Source: Dyella japonica A8 (GTDB lineage: Bacteria > Pseudomonadota > Gammaproteobacteria > Xanthomonadales > Rhodanobacteraceae). Taken from it: DNA of 64,000 nucleotides. The position numbers were made by a program, and so were the translations under genes. Positions 49,129 through 61,911 of this stretch are shown here, piece after piece. The stretch's first letter is position 1. Every line of letters starts with the position of its first letter. The stretch is taken from NCBI RefSeq assembly GCF_000725385.1, contig NZ_CP008884.1, positions 2,046,001 through 2,110,000 of the forward strand, in the 5' to 3' direction. The notes below the pieces were generated by a model. That model was given only the letters and a program-made list of their open reading frames with translations. It was not told the origin of the DNA and did not search any database.

Positions 49129-50094
49129 ATGGAAATCTTCAACCACAACGCAAACGTGAACTTCCTCGGCATGAGGAAGTTCAGTGTCGGCATCGCCATC
49201 CTGCTGATGGTCGCCTCCATCGCGCTGATCGCGGTGAAAAGCCTCAACTACGGCCTGGACTTCACCGGCGGCGTGTCGCTGGTGATGGACTACGACCAGC
49301 CGGTGCAGGTCGGCGACGTGCGCGATGCCCTCGAGAAGGGCGGCATGGAGCACGCCGTCGTGCAGAGCATGGGCGGCACCAAGGAAGTGTCCATCCGCCT
49401 GCAGCCGAAGGACGACCCGCAGTCGGGAGTGGCCAACGGCGGCAAGGTGAACCTGGACAAGATCGCCGACGACGTCACCAAGACGCTGCAGGCGGCGCGC
49501 CCCGATGCCAAGCTCAAGAGCCGCGACTACGTGGGTTCCGCCGTGGGCGAGGAGCTGCGCAGCGACGGCATCGTGGCCGCTATCGTGGTGATGCTGGGCA
49601 TCGGCCTGTACCTGGGCATCCGCTTCGAGTGGCGCTTCGCCGTGGCAGCCATTGCCACCGAGGCCCACGACGCGCTGGTCACCGTGGGTATCTTCGCGTT
49701 GACCCAGCGCGAGTTCGACCTGACGGTGCTGGCTTCCGTGCTGGCGGTGATCGGTTACTCCATCAACGACAAGGTGGTGGTGTTCGATCGCGTGCGTGAA
49801 CTGTTCCGCCTGGCCCGCAAGGCCGAGCCGGAAGAGATCCTCAACCGCTCGATCAACAACACGCTGTCGCGAACCATCATTACCGCGCTGTTCACCGGCA
49901 TCACCATGGCCGCGCTGTACTTCTTCGGCGGCCCGGCGGTGCACGGCTTCGCGATCACCATGCTGATCGGCATCCTGGTGGGTACGCTCTCCTCGATCTT
50001 CGTGGCGAGCCCGATCCTGCTGTGGCTGGGCGTCTCCAAGCAGGACCTGATGCCCAAGACCAAGGAAAACCCGGAGCTGGCACGCCGTCCGTAA
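49129..50094 (+). CDS. secF: Protein translocase subunit SecF
   Basis: A 321-residue partner of SecD with a first membrane helix (about 17-35), the periplasmic domain starting LDFTGGVSLVMDYD and the five-helix region with VIGYSINDKVVVFDRVRE and the SINNTLSRTIITAL block. It is last in the operon and is closed by a terminator at 50119. Confidence 0.97.
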   Translation: MEIFNHNANVNFLGMRKFSVGIAILLMVASIALIAVKSLNYGLDFTGGVSLVMDYDQPVQVGDVRDALEKGGMEHAVVQSMGGTKEVSIRLQPKDDPQSGVANGGKVNLDKIADDVTKTLQAARPDAKLKSRDYVGSAVGEELRSDGIVAAIVVMLGIGLYLGIRFEWRFAVAAIATEAHDALVTVGIFALTQREFDLTVLASVLAVIGYSINDKVVVFDRVRELFRLARKAEPEEILNRSINNTLSRTIITALFTGITMAALYFFGGPAVHGFAITMLIGILVGTLSSIFVASPILLWLGVSKQDLMPKTKENPELARRP

Positions 50095-50118
50095 GCGGTC
50101 GCTACTTTGCGAGTAACA

Positions 50119-50147
50119 GAAAAGGCCCGGGAATCCCGGGCTTTTTT
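50119..50147 (+). terminator. Terminator of the yajC-secD-secF operon
   Basis: GCCCGGG-AAT-CCCGGGC flanked by four A and six T, about 30 bases after the secF stop. Confidence 0.92.
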
Positions 50148-50198
50148 GTTTGCACGGTGGCGTGCCTGTATCGGTCGTGCGGGATCGTGCGTCGCCTG

Positions 50199-51755
50199 TC
50201 AGGGCGATGGATCCGCTGCCTCGCCACCGGCCACCTTCATCGACGCACGCTCCTCGGAACCGCCGATCACGCTGAACACCACGGTCGCGCATATGACCGT
50301 GATCGCTGCCAATCCAAGGAGCAAATGCGTGAATGCCTGGGCATAGATCCACCGGATGTCCGCTGCGGGAAGCTGCGTCAGCAAGGTGGATGCCCGATGA
50401 AGTTCTCCTGTCGCGAGCTGCTGCGATGCTGTCGCGACGACATGCGGTGATGCCATTGCCATCCGCGTCAGGCCCGACTGGATGATCCACGCCAGCGTGG
50501 CGCTGACGCTGGCTAATGCGATGCCTTCGCCCGCCACGCGCGTAGTGCTGAAGATGCCGGTGGCCATACCTGCACGTTCCTTGGGAACCACGCTGACCGC
50601 GAGGCCATCCATGAGTCCCCAGGGCAAGCCTGCGCCCATTCCGATCAGGAAGAGTGGCAGCAGGGCTGAGAAAGCGGCTCCCTCGAACGAGATCCGCGCC
50701 AGCCAGCACAATCCCGCTGCCGCTGCGAGGAACCCCAACGCAGAGAGCGCACCTGGCGACACACGGTGAGCAAGCCGTGACGCTACCAATGGCATGAACA
50801 GCATGGGCGCGGACAGGGCGAGCATGAAAAGACCCGCGCGCATTTCTCCCCAGCCCTCGATGCCAATCAGGCGCAGAGGAAGCAGCACGACCAGCACGAT
50901 ATAGCAGTAGCAGGTGCCGACCGGCAGCATCTGCACGCCGATGAAACGCGGATAGCGGAACAACGAAAGATCCAGCATGGGCCGAGCGACACGCGCCTCG
51001 ATGATGACGAACACGACGAGCAACACGCCGGCCCCGCCGAGTAGCGCGATGATCAGCGGGCTATCCCGGCCACTCGCCGGTGCCTGGATGATGCCGAACG
51101 TCAGCAACACCAGCATGGCGGTGAAGCACAGGGTTCCCGGCCAATCCAGACCGGAGGCTCCCGGGTCGCGCGTTTCACGCATGCGGGGCAGGCCGAAGAT
51201 CATCGCCAGACATGCGACGCCAGCAATGAAGACGAAAATGGCGCGCCACCCCAACCACGCGATCAGCATGCCGGCGATCACCGGGCCAAAGGCCAGGCCA
51301 AGCCCGAAACTCGTTCCCAGCAGGCCGAAGGCGCGCATTCGTGCGTGGCCTTCGAACTCCTGCGCGAGCGCGGCGGAACCGCTGGCGAGCGATGCCGCGG
51401 CCGCGACGCCTTGCAGAGCCCGGAGGACGTCCAGCCACAGCACGCTGGGAGCGAGCGCCAACAGGATGGTGCTCACGACGAAGAGCGACATGCCACCGGC
51501 AAAGACGCGCTTGCGGCCGTACTGATCGGCCAGTGCACCGGCGGCCATTAGCAAGCTGCCGAAGCTCAACATGAAAGCGTTGGTGATCCAGGTGAGCGCG
51601 GTGGGTGAGCCGCCTAAGGTTCGTGCGATGTCAGGCGTGGCGATGGCGCCGCCGGAGAAGCTCAGCGGCAGCACGATGGCCGCAAGGCAGATCGAGGCCA
51701 GCACGAGGCGCTCGCTTCGCCCGCCCGGGCGCTGCGTGGGGGAGGTGGAGTTCAT
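50199..51755 (-). CDS. MFS drug-efflux-type transporter (DHA2/EmrB-QacA family)
   Basis: A 518-residue inner-membrane protein with about 14 hydrophobic segments. It shows motif A (GALADQYGRKRV), motif B/C-like LDVLRALQGVAAAASLASGSAALAQ and GTSFGLGLAFGPVIAGMLIAW, features of proton-driven multidrug exporters. A periplasmic loop before the last helix (about 430-490) is hydrophilic. ATG 51755 (MNSTSPTQRPGG) is preferred over the upstream starts, because it gives the usual short cytosolic N terminus. The gene diverges from a LysR regulator, a common layout for regulated efflux. Confidence 0.88.
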   Translation of the reverse strand: MNSTSPTQRPGGRSERLVLASICLAAIVLPLSFSGGAIATPDIARTLGGSPTALTWITNAFMLSFGSLLMAAGALADQYGRKRVFAGGMSLFVVSTILLALAPSVLWLDVLRALQGVAAAASLASGSAALAQEFEGHARMRAFGLLGTSFGLGLAFGPVIAGMLIAWLGWRAIFVFIAGVACLAMIFGLPRMRETRDPGASGLDWPGTLCFTAMLVLLTFGIIQAPASGRDSPLIIALLGGAGVLLVVFVIIEARVARPMLDLSLFRYPRFIGVQMLPVGTCYCYIVLVVLLPLRLIGIEGWGEMRAGLFMLALSAPMLFMPLVASRLAHRVSPGALSALGFLAAAAGLCWLARISFEGAAFSALLPLFLIGMGAGLPWGLMDGLAVSVVPKERAGMATGIFSTTRVAGEGIALASVSATLAWIIQSGLTRMAMASPHVVATASQQLATGELHRASTLLTQLPAADIRWIYAQAFTHLLLGLAAITVICATVVFSVIGGSEERASMKVAGGEAADPSP

Positions 51756-51859
51756 GGATATCCAGGCGTTGTGGCAGGAGGAGGGCGCGATGCCAGCCCG
51801 TTGGCCGACACGTCGGAACATGCTATGAACTCTCCAATCCTTTGATAATTGGCCTCCGT

Positions 51860-51876
51860 GTCCGTTGATAACGGAC
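51860..51876. promoter_or_regulatory. Palindromic LysR-type operator candidate
   Basis: GTCCGTT-GAT-AACGGAC, perfect 7-bp arms, contains the T-N11-A element of LysR sites. It lies between the divergent lysR and MFS genes, 25 bases before the regulator start. A second imperfect CCAAT...ATTGG pair lies at 51834-51852. Confidence 0.6.
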
Positions 51877-51901
51877 TTCATGTATCCAATAAGGTCATCG
51901 C

Positions 51902-52834
51902 ATGGACAGCCTTACCGGCATCGTCGCCTTCGTGCGCAGTGCAGAGTCGTTGAGCTTCGCGGGCGCCGCCCGGACGCTGGGTGTGTCGTCCTCGGCCGTC
52001 GGAAAGAGCATCGCGCGGCTGGAATCGGCGATGGGCGTGCGGCTGTTCCAGAGAAGCACGCGCAAGGTGCGACTGACACCGGAAGGCCTGCTGTTCTTCG
52101 AGCGCTGCCGGCGCATCCTCGACGATCTGCAGGACGCCGAGGCCGAGATGGCGCATGCCACACAAGCGCCGCGCGGGCGCCTGCGCGTCAGCCTGCCCGC
52201 CATCGGTTATCGCTTCCTGCTGCCACACCTGAAGGAGTTCCGTCGCCTGCATCCGGAGATCTCGCTGGATCTCGACTTCAACGATCAATTGGTCGACCTG
52301 ATCGAAGAAGGCGTCGACGTGGCGATTCGCAGCGGCACGCTGCCGGATTCGCGGCTGATGGCGCGCCGGCTGGGTCCGTTTCGCTTTGTGCTGTGCGCCT
52401 CCACCGCCTACCTGCAGGCCCACGGCGTGCCGCAAGCCGCCGAGGATCTCCAGCGGCATGAATGCATCCGCTATCGCTTTGTCACCACCGGCAAGCTGAT
52501 GGCGTGGGGCATCGCTTCTGGCGCGCCATTGCGCCTACGCGACGGGCTCGTCTGCAACAACATGGAGGCCGTGCTGGCGGCGGTGCTCGACGGGCATGGG
52601 CTGGCCTACATGCCTGATTTCCTGATCCGCGAGGCCATGCGCGATGGTCGTCTGCAGTCGGTGCTGGATGAGTGCGTTACCGATCATGGGCAATTCTGGG
52701 CGGTCTGGTCTTCCGGACGCACGTTGTTGCCCAGGGTGAGGGTGTTTGTCGATTACATCGCAACACGCCTCTTTCCCGTTGACGGCGGCTCGTCGACGGC
52801 GACCAGGAAATCTTCGGGACGAAAGCGGCGCTGA
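51902..52834 (+). CDS. LysR-family transcriptional regulator
   Basis: A 310-residue regulator. The N-terminal winged helix-turn-helix (about 1-60) reads SFAGAARTLGVSSSAVGKSIARLESAMGVRLFQRSTR, the standard LysR signature. The effector domain (about 90-300) has DLIEEGVDVAIRSGTLPDSRL and an arm typical of the CrgA-like subgroup. It is divergent from the MFS exporter and probably regulates it and itself. The ligand is unknown. Confidence 0.93.
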   Translation: MDSLTGIVAFVRSAESLSFAGAARTLGVSSSAVGKSIARLESAMGVRLFQRSTRKVRLTPEGLLFFERCRRILDDLQDAEAEMAHATQAPRGRLRVSLPAIGYRFLLPHLKEFRRLHPEISLDLDFNDQLVDLIEEGVDVAIRSGTLPDSRLMARRLGPFRFVLCASTAYLQAHGVPQAAEDLQRHECIRYRFVTTGKLMAWGIASGAPLRLRDGLVCNNMEAVLAAVLDGHGLAYMPDFLIREAMRDGRLQSVLDECVTDHGQFWAVWSSGRTLLPRVRVFVDYIATRLFPVDGGSSTATRKSSGRKRR

Positions 52835-53008
52835 GCACGCCTCAGTGGGCCGTCGATCAACAGCGATTTCGTTTACGAGGACGAGTCGCTGATCGGCACG
52901 CCGTATGGCAATGCACAAGAACACCGCGGCTCCACGGGAAGGACGCATCAGGCGTTGGTTGTTCTTCACGAGGCCGCCTTGTTCCCAGGGCAGCTCTTTT
53001 GAGAGCGT

Positions 53009-54121
53009 TCAGGCTGTCTCGGCAACCGCTGCGTTGTCTGCAGAGGGTGCTGCGTCGGGCGCATGCGCCGGTTGCAGCACATGATGCGCCAACCCATGCA
53101 GATCCAGTTGATCCACGGGAATCGGCCGGTAATCCGGGCCGAACGCCACTTCGCCGAACTTCCACCCTTCAGGGCGGCGCACCGCACCCCAGAAACGCTT
53201 GGCGGCATTCCAGTGCAGGCCGACGAGGCCGTGGTTGTTGTCGTCGTCCACCATCGGGTCGCCCACGCCGGTGGGGCGCGGCGGCTCGTTGTAGAGCGCG
53301 GTGCCGAAGATCACGTCCCAGAGGGAGAACACCTGGCCGAAGTTGCAGTTGTGCAGTTTGGGGCGGGTCGGGTCGACCAGCATGTGGTGCAGGCGGTGGA
53401 ACTTGGGCGACACGAACACGCGGTTGAACACCGGGCCGAAGGCGATGCGCACGTTGGCGTGGGAGAAGTTCTGCACCAGCTCGCCCATCAACACCAGCCA
53501 GGCGAACTGTTCTGGCTCCACGCCCATCACGATGCCCACGCAGGCCAGGATCATGGACTGGATGAAGCCGTCGATCAGGCTGCCGCGGTCGTTGGTCCAG
53601 CAGCTCATCTGGCGCGTGCTGTGGTGCATGCTGTGCAGCGCCCACCACCACGGCAGCGCGTGCTGCAGGCGGTGCATCCAGTAGTAAACAAGGTCGTAAA
53701 CCAGGTAGTAGCAGCCAAACAGCAGCCACGGATGCTGCTTCAGCCACGGCACCCAGTGCGTGATGGCGAGTGGCGACACGCTGGCATCACTGGGGCCGGT
53801 GTCCGGTCCACCGAAGTAATTGGCGATGGGCGTGAGGATGAGGTAGCTGAAGATCGGGAAAATGCCGACGAGCATCATCACCGTGTACTGGAAATCGACC
53901 TTGGTGAGCTTGCGGTCTTGCCATTTTTCCGCCGGCACGATGCTTTCCAGCGGGCGGAAGACCAGGCCGATCACGCACAGCTGGAACGCGGCGATGAGCA
54001 GCGAGGCGGCGATGTCGTTCGGGTTGCCTGCCAGGCCTTCCAGATGCAGGAACTGCAATACCGGCAGCACGCCATGGCTGGCGAACCAGCTGACCAGATG
54101 GGACCACAGTTCAGACATCAT
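53009..54121 (-). CDS. Sterol desaturase/fatty acid hydroxylase-family membrane enzyme
   Basis: A 370-residue inner-membrane protein with several helices (about 35-65, 85-110, 140-165) and the di-iron histidine clusters of this superfamily: YWMHRLQH, WALHSMHHS and PKFHRLHH, with a further NHGLVGLHWN. Such enzymes hydroxylate or desaturate lipids; the substrate here (fatty acid, hopanoid or carotenoid) cannot be read. ATG 54121 is used; a GTG six bases upstream is an alternative. The C-terminal end is Ala/Pro-rich. It appears monocistronic. Confidence 0.85.
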   Translation of the reverse strand: MMSELWSHLVSWFASHGVLPVLQFLHLEGLAGNPNDIAASLLIAAFQLCVIGLVFRPLESIVPAEKWQDRKLTKVDFQYTVMMLVGIFPIFSYLILTPIANYFGGPDTGPSDASVSPLAITHWVPWLKQHPWLLFGCYYLVYDLVYYWMHRLQHALPWWWALHSMHHSTRQMSCWTNDRGSLIDGFIQSMILACVGIVMGVEPEQFAWLVLMGELVQNFSHANVRIAFGPVFNRVFVSPKFHRLHHMLVDPTRPKLHNCNFGQVFSLWDVIFGTALYNEPPRPTGVGDPMVDDDNNHGLVGLHWNAAKRFWGAVRRPEGWKFGEVAFGPDYRPIPVDQLDLHGLAHHVLQPAHAPDAAPSADNAAVAETA

Positions 54122-54313
54122 CGACACCTTGCAGGGAAACGTGCGCGGTTCTGCGGGTGGAGGGAAGCGCGGGGGCGCTCTACAGAACCGGGCGGTTTAG
54201 GATACCCCCGGCGTCCGGCGGCATCCAATCCGGCAGGATTTTGCGCTGGCTACCTTTCAGGCCGCTGCCTTGGAGTCTGTTTACGGTCTCCTTCAAGCCC
54301 AGGATTTCCTCAC

Positions 54314-54440
54314 CGTCATTCCCGCGAACCCCACAAAAGGGGGCAAGAGCGGGAATCCAGTGCCTTTAGCTCTTGGTGCCACGAGCAAAGACGCTGGATT
54401 CCCGCTCTTGCCCCCTTTTGTGGGGTTCGCGGGAATGACG
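54314..54440. repeat. REP-like element with enlarged hairpins
   Basis: The outer GTCATTCCCGCG and CGCGGGAATGAC arms are standard, but each hairpin loop is extended by a CCCC...GGGG insert, so the unit is about 45 bases long. It is in the 362-base gap 54122-54483, downstream of the murU gene. Confidence 0.8.
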
Positions 54441-54483
54441 GTGAGGGCTTGCAAGGCGTTGAAGCAAGATTTTGAACAGGCTC

Positions 54484-55185
54484 TCAGCGGCCCAGGCGCT
54501 CGTCGAGCTCGCGCAGGCGCTCCGGCGTGCCGACGTCGGTCCATGCGCCCTGGTAATGGCTGCCGCTGAGTTCCTGACGGGCGATGGCCCGCTCAAGCAG
54601 CGGCCGCAGCTTGAAGCGTGGCGGTCTTTGTTGCGCACCGGCGTCGTGCACGACCTCCTGCCAGGCATCGAGCATCTCGCGTCGAAACACGCCGATGCCG
54701 CTGTACGTGAGGCGCGGAGTGCCCCCGTCGTGAACCAGCCCCTGTGCATCAAGGCTGAAGTCGCCATCCGGGTGATGCGGCGGGTTGTCCACCAGCAGCA
54801 GGTGCCCGGTACCGCGCGGTTCGGCGGGCAGGGTGGCGACATCGGCATCGGTCCACACGTCGCCGCTGATCACGATGAAGGGCTCCGGGCCGAGCAGGCC
54901 CAGCGCGTTGAGCATGCCGCCGCCGGTTTCCAGCGGGGTAGGGCCTTCGTACGCATAGCGGATGCGCAGCCCCCAGCGCGAACCATCCCCGAGCACCTCG
55001 GGAAACTGGTCGGCCAAGTGCGAGGTGTTGATCACCACGTAGCGCACGTCGATGGCGGCAAGCTTTTCCAGGTGCCATTCGATCAATGGCTTGCCGCCCA
55101 CCGTCAGCAGGGGCTTGGGCGTGTGGTTGGTCAGCGGGCGCATGCGCTCGCCAAGGCCCGCCGCGAAGATCAGTGCGTGGCGCAT
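54484..55185 (-). CDS. murU: N-acetylmuramate alpha-1-phosphate uridylyltransferase
   Basis: A 233-residue nucleotidyltransferase with the N-terminal sugar-nucleotide signature AAGLGERMRPLTNHTPKPLL and catalytic Asp in ISGDVWTD. Together with AmgK it turns recycled N-acetylmuramate into UDP-MurNAc, bypassing the early MurA/MurB steps and lowering fosfomycin sensitivity. The upstream amgK gene ends 142 bases earlier on the same strand, with a REP-like element between. Without that neighbour the protein could be read as a mannose-1-phosphate guanylyltransferase relative. Confidence 0.9.
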   Translation of the reverse strand: MRHALIFAAGLGERMRPLTNHTPKPLLTVGGKPLIEWHLEKLAAIDVRYVVINTSHLADQFPEVLGDGSRWGLRIRYAYEGPTPLETGGGMLNALGLLGPEPFIVISGDVWTDADVATLPAEPRGTGHLLLVDNPPHHPDGDFSLDAQGLVHDGGTPRLTYSGIGVFRREMLDAWQEVVHDAGAQQRPPRFKLRPLLERAIARQELSGSHYQGAWTDVGTPERLRELDERLGR

Positions 55186-55214
55186 GGTGTTTCCGGTGCG
55201 TGGGTTCCCTGACT

Positions 55215-55299
55215 CGTCATTCCCGCGAAGGCGGGAATCCAGCGACTTGGTTTTTTCGCAACCCAAAGGCATCGGATTCCCGCCTTCGCGGGAATGACG
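55215..55299. repeat. REP-like pair inside the amgK-murU intergenic region
   Basis: TTCCCGCGAAGGCGGGAA and its inverted partner. It occupies most of the gap between amgK and murU, so it could uncouple their expression or form mRNA structure there. Confidence 0.85.
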
Positions 55300-55327
55300 T
55301 TGAAGGATAGGAAGTGGCGGGCATTGA

Positions 55328-56341
55328 TCACTGTGCCGCCACCTTTGTCAGATCGCGCCCCTCCGCGTGTTGCCTTAGCAGCGCGACGAAATCGGCCAGC
55401 TCCGCGTAACGCTCCGCCACGGACACCACGTAGTGATAAACGCGCGGCACGTCGGCGAGATAACCGGGTTTCCCGTCGCGATACCACAAGCGGTAAAACT
55501 GGCCGAGCACGCGCACATGGCGATGCAGGCCGGTGAGGTCGAACCAGCGCAGGAAGCGTTCGCGGTCGATCGTTTCCTCGATCACGCCAGCCTTGAGCAG
55601 GCGCTGGCGATACGACTCCACCCAGCCTTCCACGCGCTCGCGCGGCCACACGACATAGGCATCGCGCAGCAGCGAGGCGAGGTCATAGGTGATGGGGCCG
55701 GACAGCGCACCCTGGAAATCAATCACGCCGGGGTTGTTCTCATCCACGACGAGCAGGTTGCGGCTGTGATAGTCGCGATGCACGAAGCGGCGCGGTTGCT
55801 CCAGCGCGGCGTGGATGATCACGTTGAAGGCCGCTTCCAGCACATCCCATTCGCCGCAGGTCGGCGTGTAACCGAGGTGGCGCTGCAGAAACCATTCCGG
55901 CATCACCTCCAGCCCGCTCACCAGTCGTTCGCGGTCGAACAGCGGAAGATCCGTGTGTTCCATGCGCGTCTGCATCAGCAGCAGTGCATCCATGGCGTCG
56001 CTGTAGAGACGATCGGCCGTGTCCTCGTTCAGTGCAGGGAGATAGAGCCGTGTGCCGAGATCCTCGATCAGCAGGAAGCCTTGGTCGAGATCCTTCGCGT
56101 AGACCGCGGGAACATGCACGCCCGTGGCGGCGAGCCGCTCACCGATCGCCAGCCAGGGGCGAGGATCTTCCTGCGCCACCGGCGAATCCATCACCACCCA
56201 GCTCTTCCCGCCGTGCGTGGTGCGCCAATAGCTGCGGAAGCTGGCGTCGGACGAGGCGGAGGAGAGCTCAAGCGCGGCGTCGCCGAGAACGGAGCGGGTC
56301 CAGGCCAGGCGGGCGGCGGCGCGGTCGGTAGGCGTAGTCAT
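55328..56341 (-). CDS. amgK: N-acetylmuramate/N-acetylglucosamine 1-kinase (aminoglycoside phosphotransferase fold)
   Basis: A 337-residue kinase that phosphorylates the anomeric hydroxyl of MurNAc or GlcNAc. The aminoglycoside-phosphotransferase fold is visible: catalytic loop FVHRDYHSRNLLV with the catalytic Asp, and metal-binding Asp in VIDFQGALSGP. It precedes murU on the same strand, so the two form the anhydro-MurNAc recycling branch typical of Pseudomonas and Xanthomonas relatives. ATG 56341 (MTTPTDRAAARL) fits the usual length. Confidence 0.92.
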   Translation of the reverse strand: MTTPTDRAAARLAWTRSVLGDAALELSSASSDASFRSYWRTTHGGKSWVVMDSPVAQEDPRPWLAIGERLAATGVHVPAVYAKDLDQGFLLIEDLGTRLYLPALNEDTADRLYSDAMDALLLMQTRMEHTDLPLFDRERLVSGLEVMPEWFLQRHLGYTPTCGEWDVLEAAFNVIIHAALEQPRRFVHRDYHSRNLLVVDENNPGVIDFQGALSGPITYDLASLLRDAYVVWPRERVEGWVESYRQRLLKAGVIEETIDRERFLRWFDLTGLHRHVRVLGQFYRLWYRDGKPGYLADVPRVYHYVVSVAERYAELADFVALLRQHAEGRDLTKVAAQ

Positions 56342-56394
56342 GGCGTGCTGGGAGTGGCGATGCCATGCAGCTTAGCGGGTGGCTGGCCGGAACT

Positions 56395-56475
56395 GTAGGA
56401 GCGCACCCTGTGCGCGACAGCGGCGTTTCGTAGTCACCGCTCCGTTAGGTTGTCGCGCACAGGGTGCGCTCCCAC
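56395..56475. repeat. Long inverted repeat (second palindrome family), copy 2
   Basis: Arms as at 45218-45298, with one base differing (GTAGGAG against GTGGGAG) and an unrelated centre. It begins 53 bases upstream of the amgK start, in the 565-base gene-free stretch 56342-56906. Confidence 0.87.
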
Positions 56476-56670
56476 AGAAAAGCGGGCGAGCGTGTGGGTC
56501 CATCAGTGCCAAAGCGCAGCGAGGCGCCGCTTTAAGTCTTCATGGCTCCGGCGCGTTGCGAAGCGCTTGGAGCTGCCCGCTGTGTAGAGGCAAAGGTCGC
56601 CAAGCAACGACCTGCCTCACGCGTTCGGGCTTATCCCCACGGAATGCTGCCAGCTCTGGCTCTCTAGGCC

Positions 56671-56720
56671 ATTTTCTTTGGGTTACTTTTCTTTTGGGCC
56701 AGCAAAAGAAAAGTGACTCG
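56671..56720. repeat. A/T-rich imperfect palindrome, probable dispersed repeat
   Basis: TTACTTTTCTTTT and AAAAGAAAAGTGA flank GGGCCAGC. Elements of this TTACTTTTCTTTTG type recur in Xanthomonadales and Pseudomonas chromosomes. Only one copy is in this window, so I call it a repeat from recall rather than from a second copy. Confidence 0.45.
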
Positions 56721-56804
56721 AGCGTCGGCAGACGATCGAAACGCCCGCTGCGTAAGTGGCCCGATCGCGGGAAGGCCAGCTCCAAAGGCCAAGAGCAAAA
56801 GTCA

Positions 56805-56832
56805 CTAGATTCCCGCCTTCGCGGGAATGACG
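56805..56832. repeat. Single REP-like hairpin
   Basis: TTCCCGCCTTCGCGGGAA with the ATGACGG border; an unpaired unit before the amtB end. Confidence 0.8.
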
Positions 56833-56906
56833 GATAGGAACGGTGCGGCGAGCACCCACCCCGCATCCAAGCCCTCTCCCCGGAGGGGAGAGGGAGAAGT
56901 GCGTCG

Positions 56907-58771
<1,865 letters not shown>

Positions 58772-58894
58772 GTGAGGGGCAGGGGTATCGAGGTGGGACT
58801 GGGCTAGCAGCATTGCCCCCAAACGGGGCGTCCTCGTGCTGCGGATTCCCACCTTTGGTGCGCCGCCGCGGTTTGACCCTCAGGGCATTAATCA

Positions 58895-58909
58895 GTACCA
58901 TTTTGGTAC
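58895..58909. promoter_or_regulatory. Palindromic operator candidate for the Rrf2 regulator
   Basis: GTACCA-TTT-TGGTAC, perfect 6-bp arms, 30 bases before the regulator start codon. It is well placed for autoregulation of the suf operon. Confidence 0.65.
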
Positions 58910-58939
58910 CGATTCCCGCAGTCCCTTGGCCGATACCCC

Positions 58940-59370
58940 ATGCTCCGCGTCAGCCGACTCACCGACTACGCCACGGTGGTGATGACCTGCATCGCCGCCC
59001 ACCCCGACGACGTGCTCAGCACGGCGCAGATCGCCGACGAGGCGCGCCTGGAGCTGCCCACTGTGAGCAAGCTCCTGAAGTCGCTGGGCCATGCCGGGCT
59101 GGTGGAGTCGTTCCGCGGCGTCAACGGCGGCTACCGCCTGGCGCGCCCGGCCGGGGAGATCACCCTGGCGCAGATCGTCGAAGCGCTGGAGGGCCCCATC
59201 GGCATGACCGAATGCAGCCTCGCCGAAGGCCAGTGCGAGCGCGAGTCGCAATGCGGCGTGCGCGCCAACTGGCAACACGTCAACAGCGTCGTGGACAGCG
59301 CCCTGCGCGCCGTCAGCCTGTCCGACATGCTCAAACCACCCAGTCGTCGCATCGATATCCATCCGATCGG

Positions 59371-59374
<4 letters not shown>
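58940..59374 (+). CDS. Rrf2/IscR-type regulator of the SUF Fe-S assembly operon
   Basis: A 144-residue Rrf2-family protein. It has an N-terminal winged helix (about 1-65, [13 protein letters not shown] and [23 protein letters not shown]) and three Cys at 92, 99 and 105 (CSLAEGQC...C) that are placed like the [2Fe-2S] ligands of IscR. It is first in the suf operon and its stop codon overlaps the possible sufB start (ATGA). It probably represses the operon when it carries a cluster. The palindrome at 58895 is a likely site. Confidence 0.93.
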
Positions 59375-60900
<1,526 letters not shown>

Positions 60901-60947
60901 GTATGAACAATGGGTGCCAATGCATTTCGCTTAACCTCACCCTTGTT

Positions 60948-61030
60948 CGTCATCCCCGCGAAAGCGGGGGTCCAGCGCCTCTGCTTTACCGGCCGAAAGG
61001 CACTGGATTCCCGCTTTCGCGGGAATGACG
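60948..61030. repeat. Inverted pair of REP-like hairpins within the suf operon
   Basis: A CATCCCCGCGAAAGCGGGG unit and the usual inverted TTCCCGC unit, in the 240-base gap between sufB and sufC (60901-61140). Confidence 0.85.
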
Positions 61031-61140
61031 GACCTTGAAGGTTGATGCAGAGCACAGGTCGTACTTTTTCGCTGCGTAACTAGAGCATTCCCGCTTCATC
61101 GCGCAGCCCCACTTTCTCTCTATCGATACCGTATCCCGCC

Positions 61141-61907
<767 letters not shown>

Positions 61908-61911
<4 letters not shown>

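Noticed and set aside
47214..49247. A 677-residue minus-strand gene opposite secD
   Set aside because: It is a high-GC mirror frame, rich in His, Arg, Gln and Asp, with no domain; the plus strand carries unmistakable SecD motifs.
54484..56341. Aminoglycoside resistance or GDP-mannose genes
   Set aside because: The kinase fold and nucleotidyltransferase occur as the amgK-murU pair, which explains both better as cell-wall recycling.
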